A DNA stretch of 64,000 nt from Lacibacter sediminis (GTDB lineage: Bacteria > Bacteroidota > Bacteroidia > Chitinophagales > Chitinophagaceae), in assembly GCF_014168535.1 (NCBI RefSeq), contig NZ_CP060007.1:3348001-3412000 (forward strand), given 5' to 3'. Within the stretch, counting starts at the first letter, position 1, and every line of letters starts with the position of its first letter. The notes below the pieces were generated by a model. That model had not been told where the DNA came from and made no database searches. It worked only from the letters and a program-made list of their open reading frames with translations. A program made the position numbers and the translations under genes. This document shows, one piece after another, positions 26,433-35,883 of the stretch.

Positions 26433-29400
26433 ATGACAAAACTGAGTGCTGACACAACACCACCACTATTGAGAAAATCCTGCAAAGTCCTGACCCTGAC
26501 TGTAATTGCATGTTTTTTCTCCACTTCGCTCTGGAGTCAACTTTCCACAGCGTTTAAGGCATCCCCTACCAGCGGATGCGCCCCATTACTTGTAAACTTT
26601 ACTGATGAATCAACCGGCGGAGCAACAGGCTGGCGCTGGGATTTAGGCAACGGTACTATTTCTACAAATCAAAACCCGTCAACTACTTATTTAACTCCCG
26701 GCATCTATTCCGTAAAACTTATTATCACCAACGCTTCCGGCAAAGACTCATTAATTAAAACAAACTACATCAACGTTTTGCAGCCTCCACAGGTTGCATT
26801 CACCACTTCTACCAGTTCAGTTGGTTGTTTTCCGCTCAGGGTTCAATTTGTTGACAACTCAGTGGCTACTTCAGGCGGAACCATCACATCATGGGAATGG
26901 GACTTTGGCGATGGCACTACGAGTACAGCCCAAAACCCCTATCATGTTTATTACAATAGCGGTAATTATAATGTTGCCCTGAAGGTAACCAACAGCAGTG
27001 GGTGCTTTACATTGTTAGTAAAGCCATCGTTCATTCGGGCTACCACAGGTGTACGGGCCGATTTCAGCGCCAGTGCTCCAGTTAATTGTAAACCACCTGA
27101 AGCAATAACGTTTACAAATCTCACCACCGGCCCCGGAACTGTTACCTATAAATGGGACTTTGGTGATGGCGGCAATTCAACAGTTACAAATCCCTTACAT
27201 ACCTATACTACAGCAGGCACTTATAATGTCCGGTTAATTGCAGAAAGTGACCAAGGCTGTATTGACACGATTACAAAAAACAACCAACTGAGTATCGGCA
27301 ACTTCAATTCTAATTTCAGTTTCAGGGACAGTGTTTGTATTGGCGATACGGTGAAGTTTACCAATCAATCAATACCGGTTCCAAATTCATCTACCTGGTA
27401 TTTTGGTGATGGCACGTCATCAATCACTGCCAACCCAATAAAGATCTTCAGCACAACGGGTGCTTACACCGTTAAGCTGGTGAACAATTACGGAGCCTGC
27501 GTTGATTCATCGATCAAAACGATCAATGTTATCAGTAACCCTGTTCCAAACATTATAGTAAATGATTCAATTTCCTGTCGTGCACCTTTTACCGTGAATT
27601 TTTCGAACACTACTCCGGGTGCAAAGCAATGGTTGTGGGATTTTGGCGATGGAACTATCTCAACACAACAGAATCCTTCACATACTTATACGGCGGAAGG
27701 AAATTATACAGTAAAACTTACCGTTCAACTTTCAGCCGGCTGCACAGGATCGCTCACAAAAACAAATTTCATCAGGGTTCAGAAGCCGGTAGTATCAATA
27801 CTTGGTATGCCAACGGGGGGATGTTTCCCTTATACATTTAATCCTGTCCCATCAGTAATATCAGCCGACTCTGTTGTATCATGGTTATGGGATTTTGGTG
27901 ATGGCGGCACATCAACACAACAATTCCCGAGTCATCTTTATCCGGGTCAAGGCAGTTACACCATTCGTTTAACTGTAACAACAAGAAGAGGATGTACTGA
28001 AACGATCACTTATGTTGATGGTGTAAAAACAGGAACGAAACCAACTGCGAATTTTTCTGCTGCACCGCTTATAAGTTGTGCAGGGCAGCCCATCAATTTC
28101 ACTGATCTCAGTACTGGCTCACCAGATGCCTGGCGTTGGGAATTTGGCGACAATAAAATAAGTACTAATCAAAATCCAACACATGCTTATGACACTGCAG
28201 GTTTCATCACAGTGCGATTGATTGCTTTTAAAAATGGTTGTCCTGATACAGCAACTAAAACAAGTTACTTACAGATACTTCCACCTGTTTCGAAATTTGG
28301 TATTACATATGATTGTAACACCACATCGACTGTTGCGTTTTCTGACAGCTCAGTTGGAGCAATAACACGTCTCTGGAATTTCGGTGATGGCAATACATCT
28401 ACTGCAGTTAATCCAACATATGCTTATGCCGCACCGGGTACATACACTGTTACGTTAAGTGTTACCAATGGAAGTTGTACAGATACATCGCAACGTGTAA
28501 TCAATTTCTTAAACTTCAATCCAACCATTGTTACCGATCAGAATGCAAAATGTAAATTCCAATCATTTAGTTTTTCTGCAGGCAATGTAACACCGGCTAA
28601 CATCACATCATGGTCATGGGATCTTGGTGACGGAACAACCAGCAACGCTGCTTCATTCAATCATTTTTACACCGCTGTTGGCAATTACACAGTTAAACTT
28701 GTTATTACCGATATAAACGGATGTAAAGACAGCACAACGAAAGTATTGAATGTTTATGGAGCAACGCCATCCTTCACTGCACTTCCAAATCCACAGTGCG
28801 TAGGGCAAGCAGTAACGTTTACAAGTACTTCTGTAACCGACGGAACACATCCCATCACAAATTACTTATGGAAATTTGGCGATGGCAACAGTTTGAATGG
28901 GAACAATGCAACGGTGCAACACAGTTATACAACAGCATCAACTTATTTTCCTAAACTAATAGTAACTGACTCCTATGGTTGCACCGACAGTACCTTAACA
29001 AGTACAATACTCGACATCTTTGAATCGAAACTTGGTTTTTATGCTGTTGATACGTTATCGTGTCCCAATGGCAATGTGCAATTTGTAAATACATCAACAG
29101 GCAGTAACTTAAGTTATACCTGGGATTTTGGTGATGGCAATACATCAACTGCTGTTAATCCTTCGCACAGCTATGCAGCAACCGGAACATACACAGTGAA
29201 ACTGATCGGTCGTGAAGCGATTGGTTGTGTTGATTCAATCATCAAAACAAATTACATTACTGTGGATGTTCCGCAAGCAAATTTCATTGCAAGCGATACA
29301 TTCACAATTTGTCCGCCACTGCAAGTTCAATTCACGAACACATCAACTTTTTACAAATCGATCCTTTGGAATTTTGGTGATGGGAATACGTCAACTGCAG

Positions 29401-31253
29401 CAAACCCATCTTACTCTTATGCAATTCCGAATGATTACATCGTTACATTAACAGTAACATCAGCAGGTGGTTGTACTTCTACAAAACAAATGACGATTCG
29501 TGTATTGTCAAATACAATCGGCAACCTCAGCTACAATCCGATAACAGGTTGTTTCCCGATGCAGGTAAACTTTGCTGTTACAGCAAATAACAATGTGAAA
29601 TACCTGTGGGATTTTGGCGATGGCAATACATTGTTTACAACAGATTCAACAGTTGGTTTCAATTATCAATATCCCGGTTTTTATGTGCCGAAAGTAATTC
29701 TGCAGGATACGCAAGGTTGTTTAACACCACTGATCGGCATTGATACCATCAAGATCTTCGGATCGAAACCTGATTTTGGTTTTGATAAAACAGTTCTTTG
29801 TGATAACGGCACTGTTCAGTTCCGTGATTCATCTGTTACAGCAGATCTTGTAAGCAGCTATGTATGGAATTTTGGTGACGGAAATACAAGTGGTTTGCGT
29901 AGTCCATCGCATACATACAGCAATACTGGTGTGTATGATGTAACGCTGACGATCAACACCGTAAATGGTTGCAGCAATACCATTACCAAACCGCAACTGA
30001 TAAAAGTTGTGCCTACTCCGCAATTAAGTATAACCGGAACTACTATTTATTGCAGCCCGGCAACTGTTAACTTAACCGGCAACCTAATTAATCCTGACAC
30101 ATCTGCAATACAATGGATATGGAAAGTTGATAACCGTATTGTGAATACAAAAAATCTTTCCAACTTTTCTATTCCCGCCGCAGGAACTTATACTGCATGG
30201 TTGATAGCAACAAACAGCAGCGGTTGTACCGATAGCACTTCAACAACTATTACTGTTAATCAAACACCGACCATTGATGCTGGCAAAGACACTACGATTT
30301 GTATTGGCAGCAGCTTCGTATTAACACCATCGGGCGCCACAAGCTATTTATGGTCGCCGGGAACTGATTTGAATTGTACCAATTGTACAAACCCCGTTTC
30401 TACTCCGCAGAATAATATCCGTTATTATGTAACAGGTACATCTTCAGGTTGCAGCACCGTTGATTCTGTTTTCATTCGTGTGAAGAAACCATTTACTGTT
30501 ACAGTAAGTGCCGATGACACATTGTGTTTGGGTCAGAATATTCGACTGCAGGCAAGTGGAGCAGAGTTATACAGTTGGTCGCCTGCAACAGGTTTAAGCA
30601 GCAGTACTGTTAGCAACCCGTTAGCAGCACCGCTCACCACCACCACGTATACAGTAACCGGAACAGACAGCAGCAGTTGCTTTACCGATTCAAAAACAGT
30701 TACGGTGTATGTTTATAATTATCCAACGATCAATGCAGGAAATGATACAGTGATCATTGCAGGTACAACCGCACAATTACTGGCAATCGGTTCGCCGGAT
30801 ATTATTTCTTACAGCTGGACACCTTTCAACACGTTAACTTGTACAACATGTACAAACCCTGTTGCAAATCCAAAAAATAATACAACATACAAAGTTGAAG
30901 TAAGCAATATTGCGGGTTGTACATCCTTTGACGAAGTAACTGTTTTGGTTGGATGTTTGGCAGGACGTATTTACATTCCGAATGCATTCACACCAAATAA
31001 TGATGGAAAAAATGATCGTTTCTTTGTAATTGGTGATGGTGTTGATAAGATTAAACGAATCATCGTGTACGACCGTTGGGGTCAACCTGTTTATTTAAAA
31101 GAAAATATACAAGGCAACAATCCTGCTGTTGGTTGGGATGGCACACGCAACGGTTACGAGCAACAACCGGGCATGTATACTTACATTGCCGAAGTTGTTT
31201 GTGGTGATGGTGCTGTATTTAAAATGCAGGGAACGATTACACTCATCCGGTAA
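26433..31253 (+). CDS. Large secreted PKD-repeat adhesin with a CHU_C-type (type B) T9SS sorting domain
   Basis: This 1606-aa protein has a signal peptide near the N-terminus (VLTLTVIACFFSTSLWSQ). I count 14 PKD-type repeats by their WxFGDG-like motif (for example WDFGDGTTSTAQNP, WNFGDGNTSTAVNP). Several repeats vary (GWRWDLGNG, WRWEFGDNK). A degenerate PKD-like unit and three Ig-like segments with paired cysteines (CTNCTNP, CTTCTNP) follow. The last ~95 aa (YIPNAFTPNNDGKNDRF ... YDRWGQPVY ... PGMYTYIAEV) match the gliding-motility-associated C-terminal domain, a type B T9SS signal. It is probably a cell-surface adhesin or matrix protein. A terminator closes this single-gene unit. Confidence 0.88.
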   Translation: MTKLSADTTPPLLRKSCKVLTLTVIACFFSTSLWSQLSTAFKASPTSGCAPLLVNFTDESTGGATGWRWDLGNGTISTNQNPSTTYLTPGIYSVKLIITNASGKDSLIKTNYINVLQPPQVAFTTSTSSVGCFPLRVQFVDNSVATSGGTITSWEWDFGDGTTSTAQNPYHVYYNSGNYNVALKVTNSSGCFTLLVKPSFIRATTGVRADFSASAPVNCKPPEAITFTNLTTGPGTVTYKWDFGDGGNSTVTNPLHTYTTAGTYNVRLIAESDQGCIDTITKNNQLSIGNFNSNFSFRDSVCIGDTVKFTNQSIPVPNSSTWYFGDGTSSITANPIKIFSTTGAYTVKLVNNYGACVDSSIKTINVISNPVPNIIVNDSISCRAPFTVNFSNTTPGAKQWLWDFGDGTISTQQNPSHTYTAEGNYTVKLTVQLSAGCTGSLTKTNFIRVQKPVVSILGMPTGGCFPYTFNPVPSVISADSVVSWLWDFGDGGTSTQQFPSHLYPGQGSYTIRLTVTTRRGCTETITYVDGVKTGTKPTANFSAAPLISCAGQPINFTDLSTGSPDAWRWEFGDNKISTNQNPTHAYDTAGFITVRLIAFKNGCPDTATKTSYLQILPPVSKFGITYDCNTTSTVAFSDSSVGAITRLWNFGDGNTSTAVNPTYAYAAPGTYTVTLSVTNGSCTDTSQRVINFLNFNPTIVTDQNAKCKFQSFSFSAGNVTPANITSWSWDLGDGTTSNAASFNHFYTAVGNYTVKLVITDINGCKDSTTKVLNVYGATPSFTALPNPQCVGQAVTFTSTSVTDGTHPITNYLWKFGDGNSLNGNNATVQHSYTTASTYFPKLIVTDSYGCTDSTLTSTILDIFESKLGFYAVDTLSCPNGNVQFVNTSTGSNLSYTWDFGDGNTSTAVNPSHSYAATGTYTVKLIGREAIGCVDSIIKTNYITVDVPQANFIASDTFTICPPLQVQFTNTSTFYKSILWNFGDGNTSTAANPSYSYAIPNDYIVTLTVTSAGGCTSTKQMTIRVLSNTIGNLSYNPITGCFPMQVNFAVTANNNVKYLWDFGDGNTLFTTDSTVGFNYQYPGFYVPKVILQDTQGCLTPLIGIDTIKIFGSKPDFGFDKTVLCDNGTVQFRDSSVTADLVSSYVWNFGDGNTSGLRSPSHTYSNTGVYDVTLTINTVNGCSNTITKPQLIKVVPTPQLSITGTTIYCSPATVNLTGNLINPDTSAIQWIWKVDNRIVNTKNLSNFSIPAAGTYTAWLIATNSSGCTDSTSTTITVNQTPTIDAGKDTTICIGSSFVLTPSGATSYLWSPGTDLNCTNCTNPVSTPQNNIRYYVTGTSSGCSTVDSVFIRVKKPFTVTVSADDTLCLGQNIRLQASGAELYSWSPATGLSSSTVSNPLAAPLTTTTYTVTGTDSSSCFTDSKTVTVYVYNYPTINAGNDTVIIAGTTAQLLAIGSPDIISYSWTPFNTLTCTTCTNPVANPKNNTTYKVEVSNIAGCTSFDEVTVLVGCLAGRIYIPNAFTPNNDGKNDRFFVIGDGVDKIKRIIVYDRWGQPVYLKENIQGNNPAVGWDGTRNGYEQQPGMYTYIAEVVCGDGAVFKMQGTITLIR

Positions 31254-31270
31254 AATTCTCTTATACTTCC

Positions 31271-31303
31271 AAAAAAAAGCTGTGTCCGTCCACAGCTTTT
31301 TTT
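31271..31303 (+). terminator. Terminator after the PKD adhesin
   Basis: AAAAAAAGCTGTG, TCCGTC, CACAGCTTTTTTT: perfect stem plus T-run, 18 nt after the stop codon. Confidence 0.92.
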
Positions 31304-31351
31304 ATTGCAAAAGAAAATTGGAAACGATAACTTGTAGAAAAGCAAATCAAC

Positions 31352-32674
31352 ATGAACAGCAAATGGTTTATTCTAGCAGCAGTTCTTCTTGTGTTGAATA
31401 ATTTCTCTTTTGCACAGCAACGACCAAATATCATTTACATCATGGCCGATGATCTCGGTTATGCAGATCTCAGCTGTTACGGACGTAAAGATTATCAAAC
31501 ACCACATCTCGATAAACTTGCATCGCAGGGAATGAAGTTTACAAATGCTTATGCCGGAGCTCCTGTTTGCACGCCCACACGCACATCGTTTATGACAGGC
31601 CGTTATCCTGCCCGTACTTCTATTGGTTTGCTGGAGCCATGGGTGCCTTCAAAACGGGATAGCGCCATTGGTTTACATGCAGCAGATCATTCAGTAGCGG
31701 CGTTGGTAAAAAAAGCAGGTTATGAAACAGCACTCATCGGTAAATGGCATTTAGGCGTGGGGCCATCCTTCTCTCCGCTTGACAATGGATTTGATTATTT
31801 CTTTGGCATATACACCGGTGCTGCTGATTATATTTCGCACAAAGGTGATGGAGGAAAAAATGATCTGTACGAAAACAGAAATCCTGTTTACACAAAAGGA
31901 TATACAACGGAATTACTTGGAACAAAAACAATTTCATTTTTAAAACAAGCACATAACAAGCCATTCTTTTTAAGTCTTCAGTTTACTGCTCCGCATTGGC
32001 CATGGCAGGGACCAAATGATCCTGCGTTGCCCGATAGTATTCCCATGAGTGCAAAGCTTATGCAAACAATGGGAAAACCGGACGCCTACAAAGAGATGAT
32101 GAAAAGTTTAGACGACCAGGTTGGTGTTATCATGAAAACATTGGACGAAACAGGATTGGCTGCCAATACAATTGTCATCTTCACCAGTGATAATGGTGGT
32201 GAAAAATTTTCCGATATGGGACCTTACGCAAAAATGAAAATGACCGTATGGGAAGGTGGTGTGCGTGTGCCTGCTTTTGTACGTTGGCCCGGAAAAATTA
32301 AAGCGAATACGGTATCGCATCAACAGGTGATTACCATGGACTGGACAGCAACCATTCTTGCAGCAGCGGGTGCAAAAACAAATGAAAAATATGCACTTGA
32401 TGGCATTGATCTTCTCCCGGTTCTTACAGCTAATCAACAAATAGTACCACGAACATTTTACTGGCGCATTTTTCAACGACGTAATCAATACGCCATACTT
32501 GATCATAACTGGAAATACATTGTTGATGAAACAGGAGAATATCTGTTTGACTTATCGGTTGATGAAGGCGAACGAAACAATCTTATTACTACCAAACCTG
32601 CGAAGGCAGAAGAGTTAAAGAAAAAATATAAAAGCTGGGAGCAATCGGTGTTAACCCCGCTGCCGTTGCAATGA
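31352..32674 (+). CDS. Secreted sulfatase (formylglycine-dependent, family S1)
   Basis: This 440-aa protein has a signal peptide ending NNFSFAQQ. It carries the alkaline-phosphatase-fold sulfatase motifs: metal-binding MADDLGY (D33, D34), the formylglycine site PVCTPTRTSFMTGRYP with Cys73, LIGKWHLG, and SDNGGE near the C-terminal metal site. Cys73 would be converted to formylglycine by a maturase not present in this window. It hydrolyses sulfate esters, probably from sulfated polysaccharides. No T9SS sorting domain is present, so it is likely periplasmic. The neighbours give no polysaccharide-utilisation context (no SusC/SusD), so the substrate is unknown. Confidence 0.92.
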   Translation: MNSKWFILAAVLLVLNNFSFAQQRPNIIYIMADDLGYADLSCYGRKDYQTPHLDKLASQGMKFTNAYAGAPVCTPTRTSFMTGRYPARTSIGLLEPWVPSKRDSAIGLHAADHSVAALVKKAGYETALIGKWHLGVGPSFSPLDNGFDYFFGIYTGAADYISHKGDGGKNDLYENRNPVYTKGYTTELLGTKTISFLKQAHNKPFFLSLQFTAPHWPWQGPNDPALPDSIPMSAKLMQTMGKPDAYKEMMKSLDDQVGVIMKTLDETGLAANTIVIFTSDNGGEKFSDMGPYAKMKMTVWEGGVRVPAFVRWPGKIKANTVSHQQVITMDWTATILAAAGAKTNEKYALDGIDLLPVLTANQQIVPRTFYWRIFQRRNQYAILDHNWKYIVDETGEYLFDLSVDEGERNNLITTKPAKAEELKKKYKSWEQSVLTPLPLQ

Positions 32675-32727
32675 TTTTTCAAATTAGCCACTTCAAATCA
32701 CCTCGTTCCATTTTAACCCACTAAACA

Positions 32728-33501
32728 TCAAGCTAGCATTGCTTCCAATTCATCAATCGAAAAATACTTTCTAAAATCTTGAAGTTTTTGATAATTGTCT
32801 TGCTTGTCAGATTCAGATAAATTATCGAATAGAATAACTTTAATGACATTCTCATTTATTTTGGCTACCGACTTTGCCGCTTTGTACCTCAATAATTCAG
32901 ATGCAGATATATAATGAAACATCTCTCTCCCAAAATACATTATCGGAGAAACAGACAACCACATACCTTTAACAAGGGTCATACGTGCAGGGTTAGCTTT
33001 AATATCTATTTGTTCTTCGTTAAAAAACTTATTCCAATACAACTTAACACCGACCATTGGCTTCTCGAAAATTTTATAATGACTTGGATATATTTCAGAT
33101 TGCCACCGCACAAATTCAGAATCGTAACCATACCCAATAATAAAATTTTCATTACTAATAAAGGAATCCAATACTGAGTCAAATACTGCATACTTCTCTA
33201 TTGGAGCTGATAATGTAACACTCTGACAAGACTCTCTTTTCGCTGTATTAGTAATGTTAAAACTAATTGCCTCTGAATCGTCTAAAATCGTTAAGGAAAT
33301 ATTTTCTTTTACATTAGCAATTTTCTTTAGAATCTTATCTGTAATAACCTTAGCAGTATAAATACCTGCTGACGTAAAGACAATCTTAGAAGGTATAAAG
33401 CCCAGATGTTTTTCATGGTCCCTCACAAAATCACATACCATTTCGCCATTGAAAGTATTTTTAGTAAAACAAAGCCGATAAGAAATTATTTTGTCCGCCA
33501 T
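32728..33501 (-). CDS. Orphan protein of unknown function, possibly immunity-like
   Basis: This 257-aa predicted cytoplasmic protein has no signal peptide and no membrane segment. I recognise no family. The C-terminal part has a pattern (KGMWLSVSPIMYFGREMFHYISASELLRY) that faintly recalls immunity proteins of polymorphic toxin systems, where a Trp/Tyr-rich strand precedes a helix. This is an impression only, and no toxin gene is nearby. The gene looks more AT-rich than its neighbours by eye, consistent with an acquired gene. It stands alone between a sulfatase and ilvE. Confidence 0.6.
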   Translation of the reverse strand: MADKIISYRLCFTKNTFNGEMVCDFVRDHEKHLGFIPSKIVFTSAGIYTAKVITDKILKKIANVKENISLTILDDSEAISFNITNTAKRESCQSVTLSAPIEKYAVFDSVLDSFISNENFIIGYGYDSEFVRWQSEIYPSHYKIFEKPMVGVKLYWNKFFNEEQIDIKANPARMTLVKGMWLSVSPIMYFGREMFHYISASELLRYKAAKSVAKINENVIKVILFDNLSESDKQDNYQKLQDFRKYFSIDELEAMLA

Positions 33502-33571
33502 ATTTAAATAAATGAATCAAAGCTATTGGTTTTTTGTCTTCCAATTATCGTTTGACTGACGCATATGAAGT

Positions 33572-33598
33572 AAAAAAGCGGCTCTTTTCAAAGCCGCT
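33572..33598 (-). terminator. Terminator after ilvE
   Basis: On the minus strand GAGCGGCT, TTGAAAAG, AGCCGCTTTTTT, about 21 nt after the ilvE stop. Confidence 0.85.
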
Positions 33599-33618
33599 CC
33601 ACTGTTTTCATTGCAGGT

Positions 33619-34683
33619 TTATATTTTGAATAACCATTCGTGTATATCTGCTGCCCTGCCTTCACGGATATCAGTTAAACGACGTTTCACTTCAGGAGAG
33701 ATCGTCCATTTGTCTGTATCAAATTCCATCACTGTGTCTTTGTATCGTAATTCTTTGATCATGGAAATAGTTGCTGCGGTACCTGTACCAAACACTTCTT
33801 TCAATGTTCCGTTGTTGAATGCGTCTACTACTTCATGAATACTGATCGGACGTTCTTCAACAGTTAAACCCATATCTTTTAAAATCGCAATCACACTGTC
33901 TCTTGTAACACCGGCAAGAATGGTGCCTTCATCAAGATTTGGTGTGATGGCTGTATTACCAATGATCACAAACCCATTCATCATACCAAATTCCTGCAGG
34001 TATTTGTGTTCAATTGCATCAGTCCATAATACCTGGTCGTATCCTTTTTTCTTTGCTTCATTTGTTGGATACATCGATGATCCATAGTTCCCTGCTGCTT
34101 TTGCAAAACCAACACCACCGGGTACTGCACGAACAAAATGTTCTTCCACATATATCTTCATTGGTACTGCATAATATGGACCGGTTGGACAAAGGATGAT
34201 CATGAATCTGTATTTATCACTCGGCTTCACTCCTATCACATCATCATTCGCAAACATGAACGGACGGATGTATAATGAATGATCTTTCTTCATCGGGATC
34301 CAGTCTTTATCTACTTCAATCAGCTTACGCATGCCTTCAATAAAAATTTCTTCAGGCACTGCAGGCATCTGCATACGTTCTGCCGATTTATTGAAACGCT
34401 GAAAGTTATCGAACGGACGGAAAATATACGCTTCACCATTTTCATGACGATACGCTTTGATACCTTCGAAAATACTTTGTCCGTAATGGATCGCTGCATT
34501 GGCAGGAGAAATGGTAATCGGCTGATAAGGTTTGATCTCTACATTCTTCCACTCACCATCTTCATAATCGGCCACCAGCATATGATCAGTAAAATGTTTA
34601 CCAAAAGGAACATTACCCAGATCAAGGCTGCTCAGTTTACTTGTTTCAGATTTTGTAATTAAAATATCCATAGCACCAATCAT
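33619..34683 (-). CDS. ilvE: Branched-chain amino acid aminotransferase
   Basis: This 354-aa PLP enzyme of fold type IV transfers an amino group between glutamate and leucine, isoleucine or valine keto acids. Visible signatures are HYGQSIFEGIKAYRHENG, the PLP lysine K195 in GFAKAAGNYGSS, VLWTDAIEHKYLQEFG, and EVFGTGTAATI near the C-terminus. The start could be the first Met (MIGAMDIL) or Met5 (34671); both lie at a normal N-terminus. It is divergently transcribed from the gene at 34749, sharing a short promoter region, and ends in a strong terminator. Confidence 0.93.
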   Translation of the reverse strand: MIGAMDILITKSETSKLSSLDLGNVPFGKHFTDHMLVADYEDGEWKNVEIKPYQPITISPANAAIHYGQSIFEGIKAYRHENGEAYIFRPFDNFQRFNKSAERMQMPAVPEEIFIEGMRKLIEVDKDWIPMKKDHSLYIRPFMFANDDVIGVKPSDKYRFMIILCPTGPYYAVPMKIYVEEHFVRAVPGGVGFAKAAGNYGSSMYPTNEAKKKGYDQVLWTDAIEHKYLQEFGMMNGFVIIGNTAITPNLDEGTILAGVTRDSVIAILKDMGLTVEERPISIHEVVDAFNNGTLKEVFGTGTAATISMIKELRYKDTVMEFDTDKWTISPEVKRRLTDIREGRAADIHEWLFKI

Positions 34684-34690
34684 AACTCGT

Positions 34691-34698
34691 TATTTTTG
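34691..34698 (+). promoter_or_regulatory. -7 element TATTTTTG upstream of the conserved hypothetical/rdgB run
   Basis: TATTTTTG matches TAnnTTTG. Transcription starting just after it makes the ATG at 34749, rather than the upstream GTG/ATG at 34698-34703, the likely start of the next gene. Confidence 0.5.
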
Positions 34699-34748
34699 TG
34701 ATGCAAAGAAACGAAAAAAATAAACAACGGTTTTACTGCCCATCAACT

Positions 34749-35285
34749 ATGTCGTTCGACAATATTCAACTTACTGACGATCAATTAGCCGATTTCTACG
34801 GTAAACAACTCGTACTTGTTGAAAAAGCAGACAATACAGGCAAAACGGAAACAAAGGCAGTTAAAACAGTCACCGCACCTGAACCTGTTACCGCAAACGC
34901 TCCTTTGCAGGGAATTACAGGCAAAAACAAAAAACAGTTTGTGTGGCTGGTAGAAGAACATTATTTCCCTTATCTCAACGATGCCGATTTCCAGTTCCTG
35001 GGCGATGTATTGACCGCCTGCAAAATGAATATGGAAGATATTGCCCTCGTGAATGTGGCCAATAACCGTAATCATTTCGATGAACTGGTGCAGCAACTGC
35101 AACCGAAATTCGTGATTGCATCGGGTGTGCAGGTAGATGCCTTGCCCATTCAATCGGCCGATTACCGTGTGCAGGAACAACAGGGTTATTTGATCTGTTG
35201 CACTGAACCACTGGAAGCCATCCGCACCGATAAAAGCAAAAAATCAAAACTATGGCTGGCATTGAAACAAATGCTGGGCCTGTAA
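34749..35285 (+). CDS. Conserved-looking hypothetical protein upstream of rdgB
   Basis: This 178-aa cytoplasmic protein has no signal or membrane segment. The start at MSFDNIQLTDDQLADFYGK is chosen because the promoter element lies after the upstream in-frame starts. A linker rich in Thr/Ala/Pro (~40-60) separates a short N-terminal helix from an alpha/beta region containing VWLVEEHYFPYLNDADFQFL, DIALVNVAN and PKFVIASGVQ, and ending KSKLWLALKQMLGL. The C-terminal fold loosely recalls small DNA-polymerase III accessory subunits (psi type), but this is weak. The rdgB gene follows after 7 bp, so it is likely translated from the same mRNA. Confidence 0.7.
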   Translation: MSFDNIQLTDDQLADFYGKQLVLVEKADNTGKTETKAVKTVTAPEPVTANAPLQGITGKNKKQFVWLVEEHYFPYLNDADFQFLGDVLTACKMNMEDIALVNVANNRNHFDELVQQLQPKFVIASGVQVDALPIQSADYRVQEQQGYLICCTEPLEAIRTDKSKKSKLWLALKQMLGL

Positions 35286-35292
35286 CCTGTTT

Positions 35293-35871
35293 ATGCAACA
35301 ACTCATTTTCGCCAGCGGTAACCGGCACAAAGCCGAAGAAATTGAAGCCGCACTTCCGGAAGGTTTCCGCATCCTTACCATGAAAGATGCAGGCGTGGAA
35401 GAAGAAATTCCCGAACCATTTCATACACTCGAAGAAAATTCAAAACACAAAGCACAGTTCTTAGCAGAGCGTTTGCAACAGGATTGTTTTGCAGAAGATA
35501 CAGGGCTTGAAGTGGAAGCACTGAATGGTGAACCTGGCGTTCATTCGGCTCGATATGCAGGTGATGGCAAAGATTTTTCTGCCAATACTGATAAGCTGCT
35601 CACAAATATGCAGGGCCAAAGCAACCGCCGGGCACGTTTCCGCACCGTTTTTTCGCTTATCCTTGATGGTAAGCTTTATCAGTTTGAAGGAATCTGTAAC
35701 GGCACGATTTTAGAAAATAAAGCAGGAACAGGGGGATTTGGATACGACCCTGTATTTTTACCCGACGGAAGCAGCAAAGCTTTCGCCGAAATGACGATGG
35801 AGGAAAAGAACAAATACAGTCACCGGAAAAAAGGGCTCGACCTGATGATCGATTTCCTCAAAAAAAGTTAA
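35293..35871 (+). CDS. rdgB: Non-canonical purine NTP pyrophosphatase (RdgB/HAM1)
   Basis: This 192-aa protein removes ITP, dITP and XTP from the nucleotide pool by hydrolysis to monophosphates. Family signatures are an N-terminal IFASGNRHKAEEI (SxNxxK-type) motif, TLEENSKHKAQFLAE, CFAEDTGLEVEALNGEPGVHSARYAG, and GFGYDPVFLPDG. Length is normal. It lies between the conserved hypothetical and the ECF sigma gene, with spacings of 7 and 12 bp, suggesting one transcript. Confidence 0.95.
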   Translation: MQQLIFASGNRHKAEEIEAALPEGFRILTMKDAGVEEEIPEPFHTLEENSKHKAQFLAERLQQDCFAEDTGLEVEALNGEPGVHSARYAGDGKDFSANTDKLLTNMQGQSNRRARFRTVFSLILDGKLYQFEGICNGTILENKAGTGGFGYDPVFLPDGSSKAFAEMTMEEKNKYSHRKKGLDLMIDFLKKS

Positions 35872-35875
35872 GGAG
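35870..35875 (+). promoter_or_regulatory. Strong Shine-Dalgarno AAGGAG before the sigma factor
   Basis: AAGGAG overlaps the rdgB stop codon and lies 8 nt before the sigma-factor ATG. Strong SD sites are uncommon in Bacteroidota, so this one fixes the start and may raise sigma-factor expression relative to its neighbours. Confidence 0.7.
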
Positions 35876-35883
35876 AAACCAAG

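Noticed and set aside
31352..32674. Part of a polysaccharide-utilisation locus around the sulfatase
   Set aside because: No susC/susD pair, glycoside hydrolase or second sulfatase is nearby; neighbours are an adhesin and an orphan gene.
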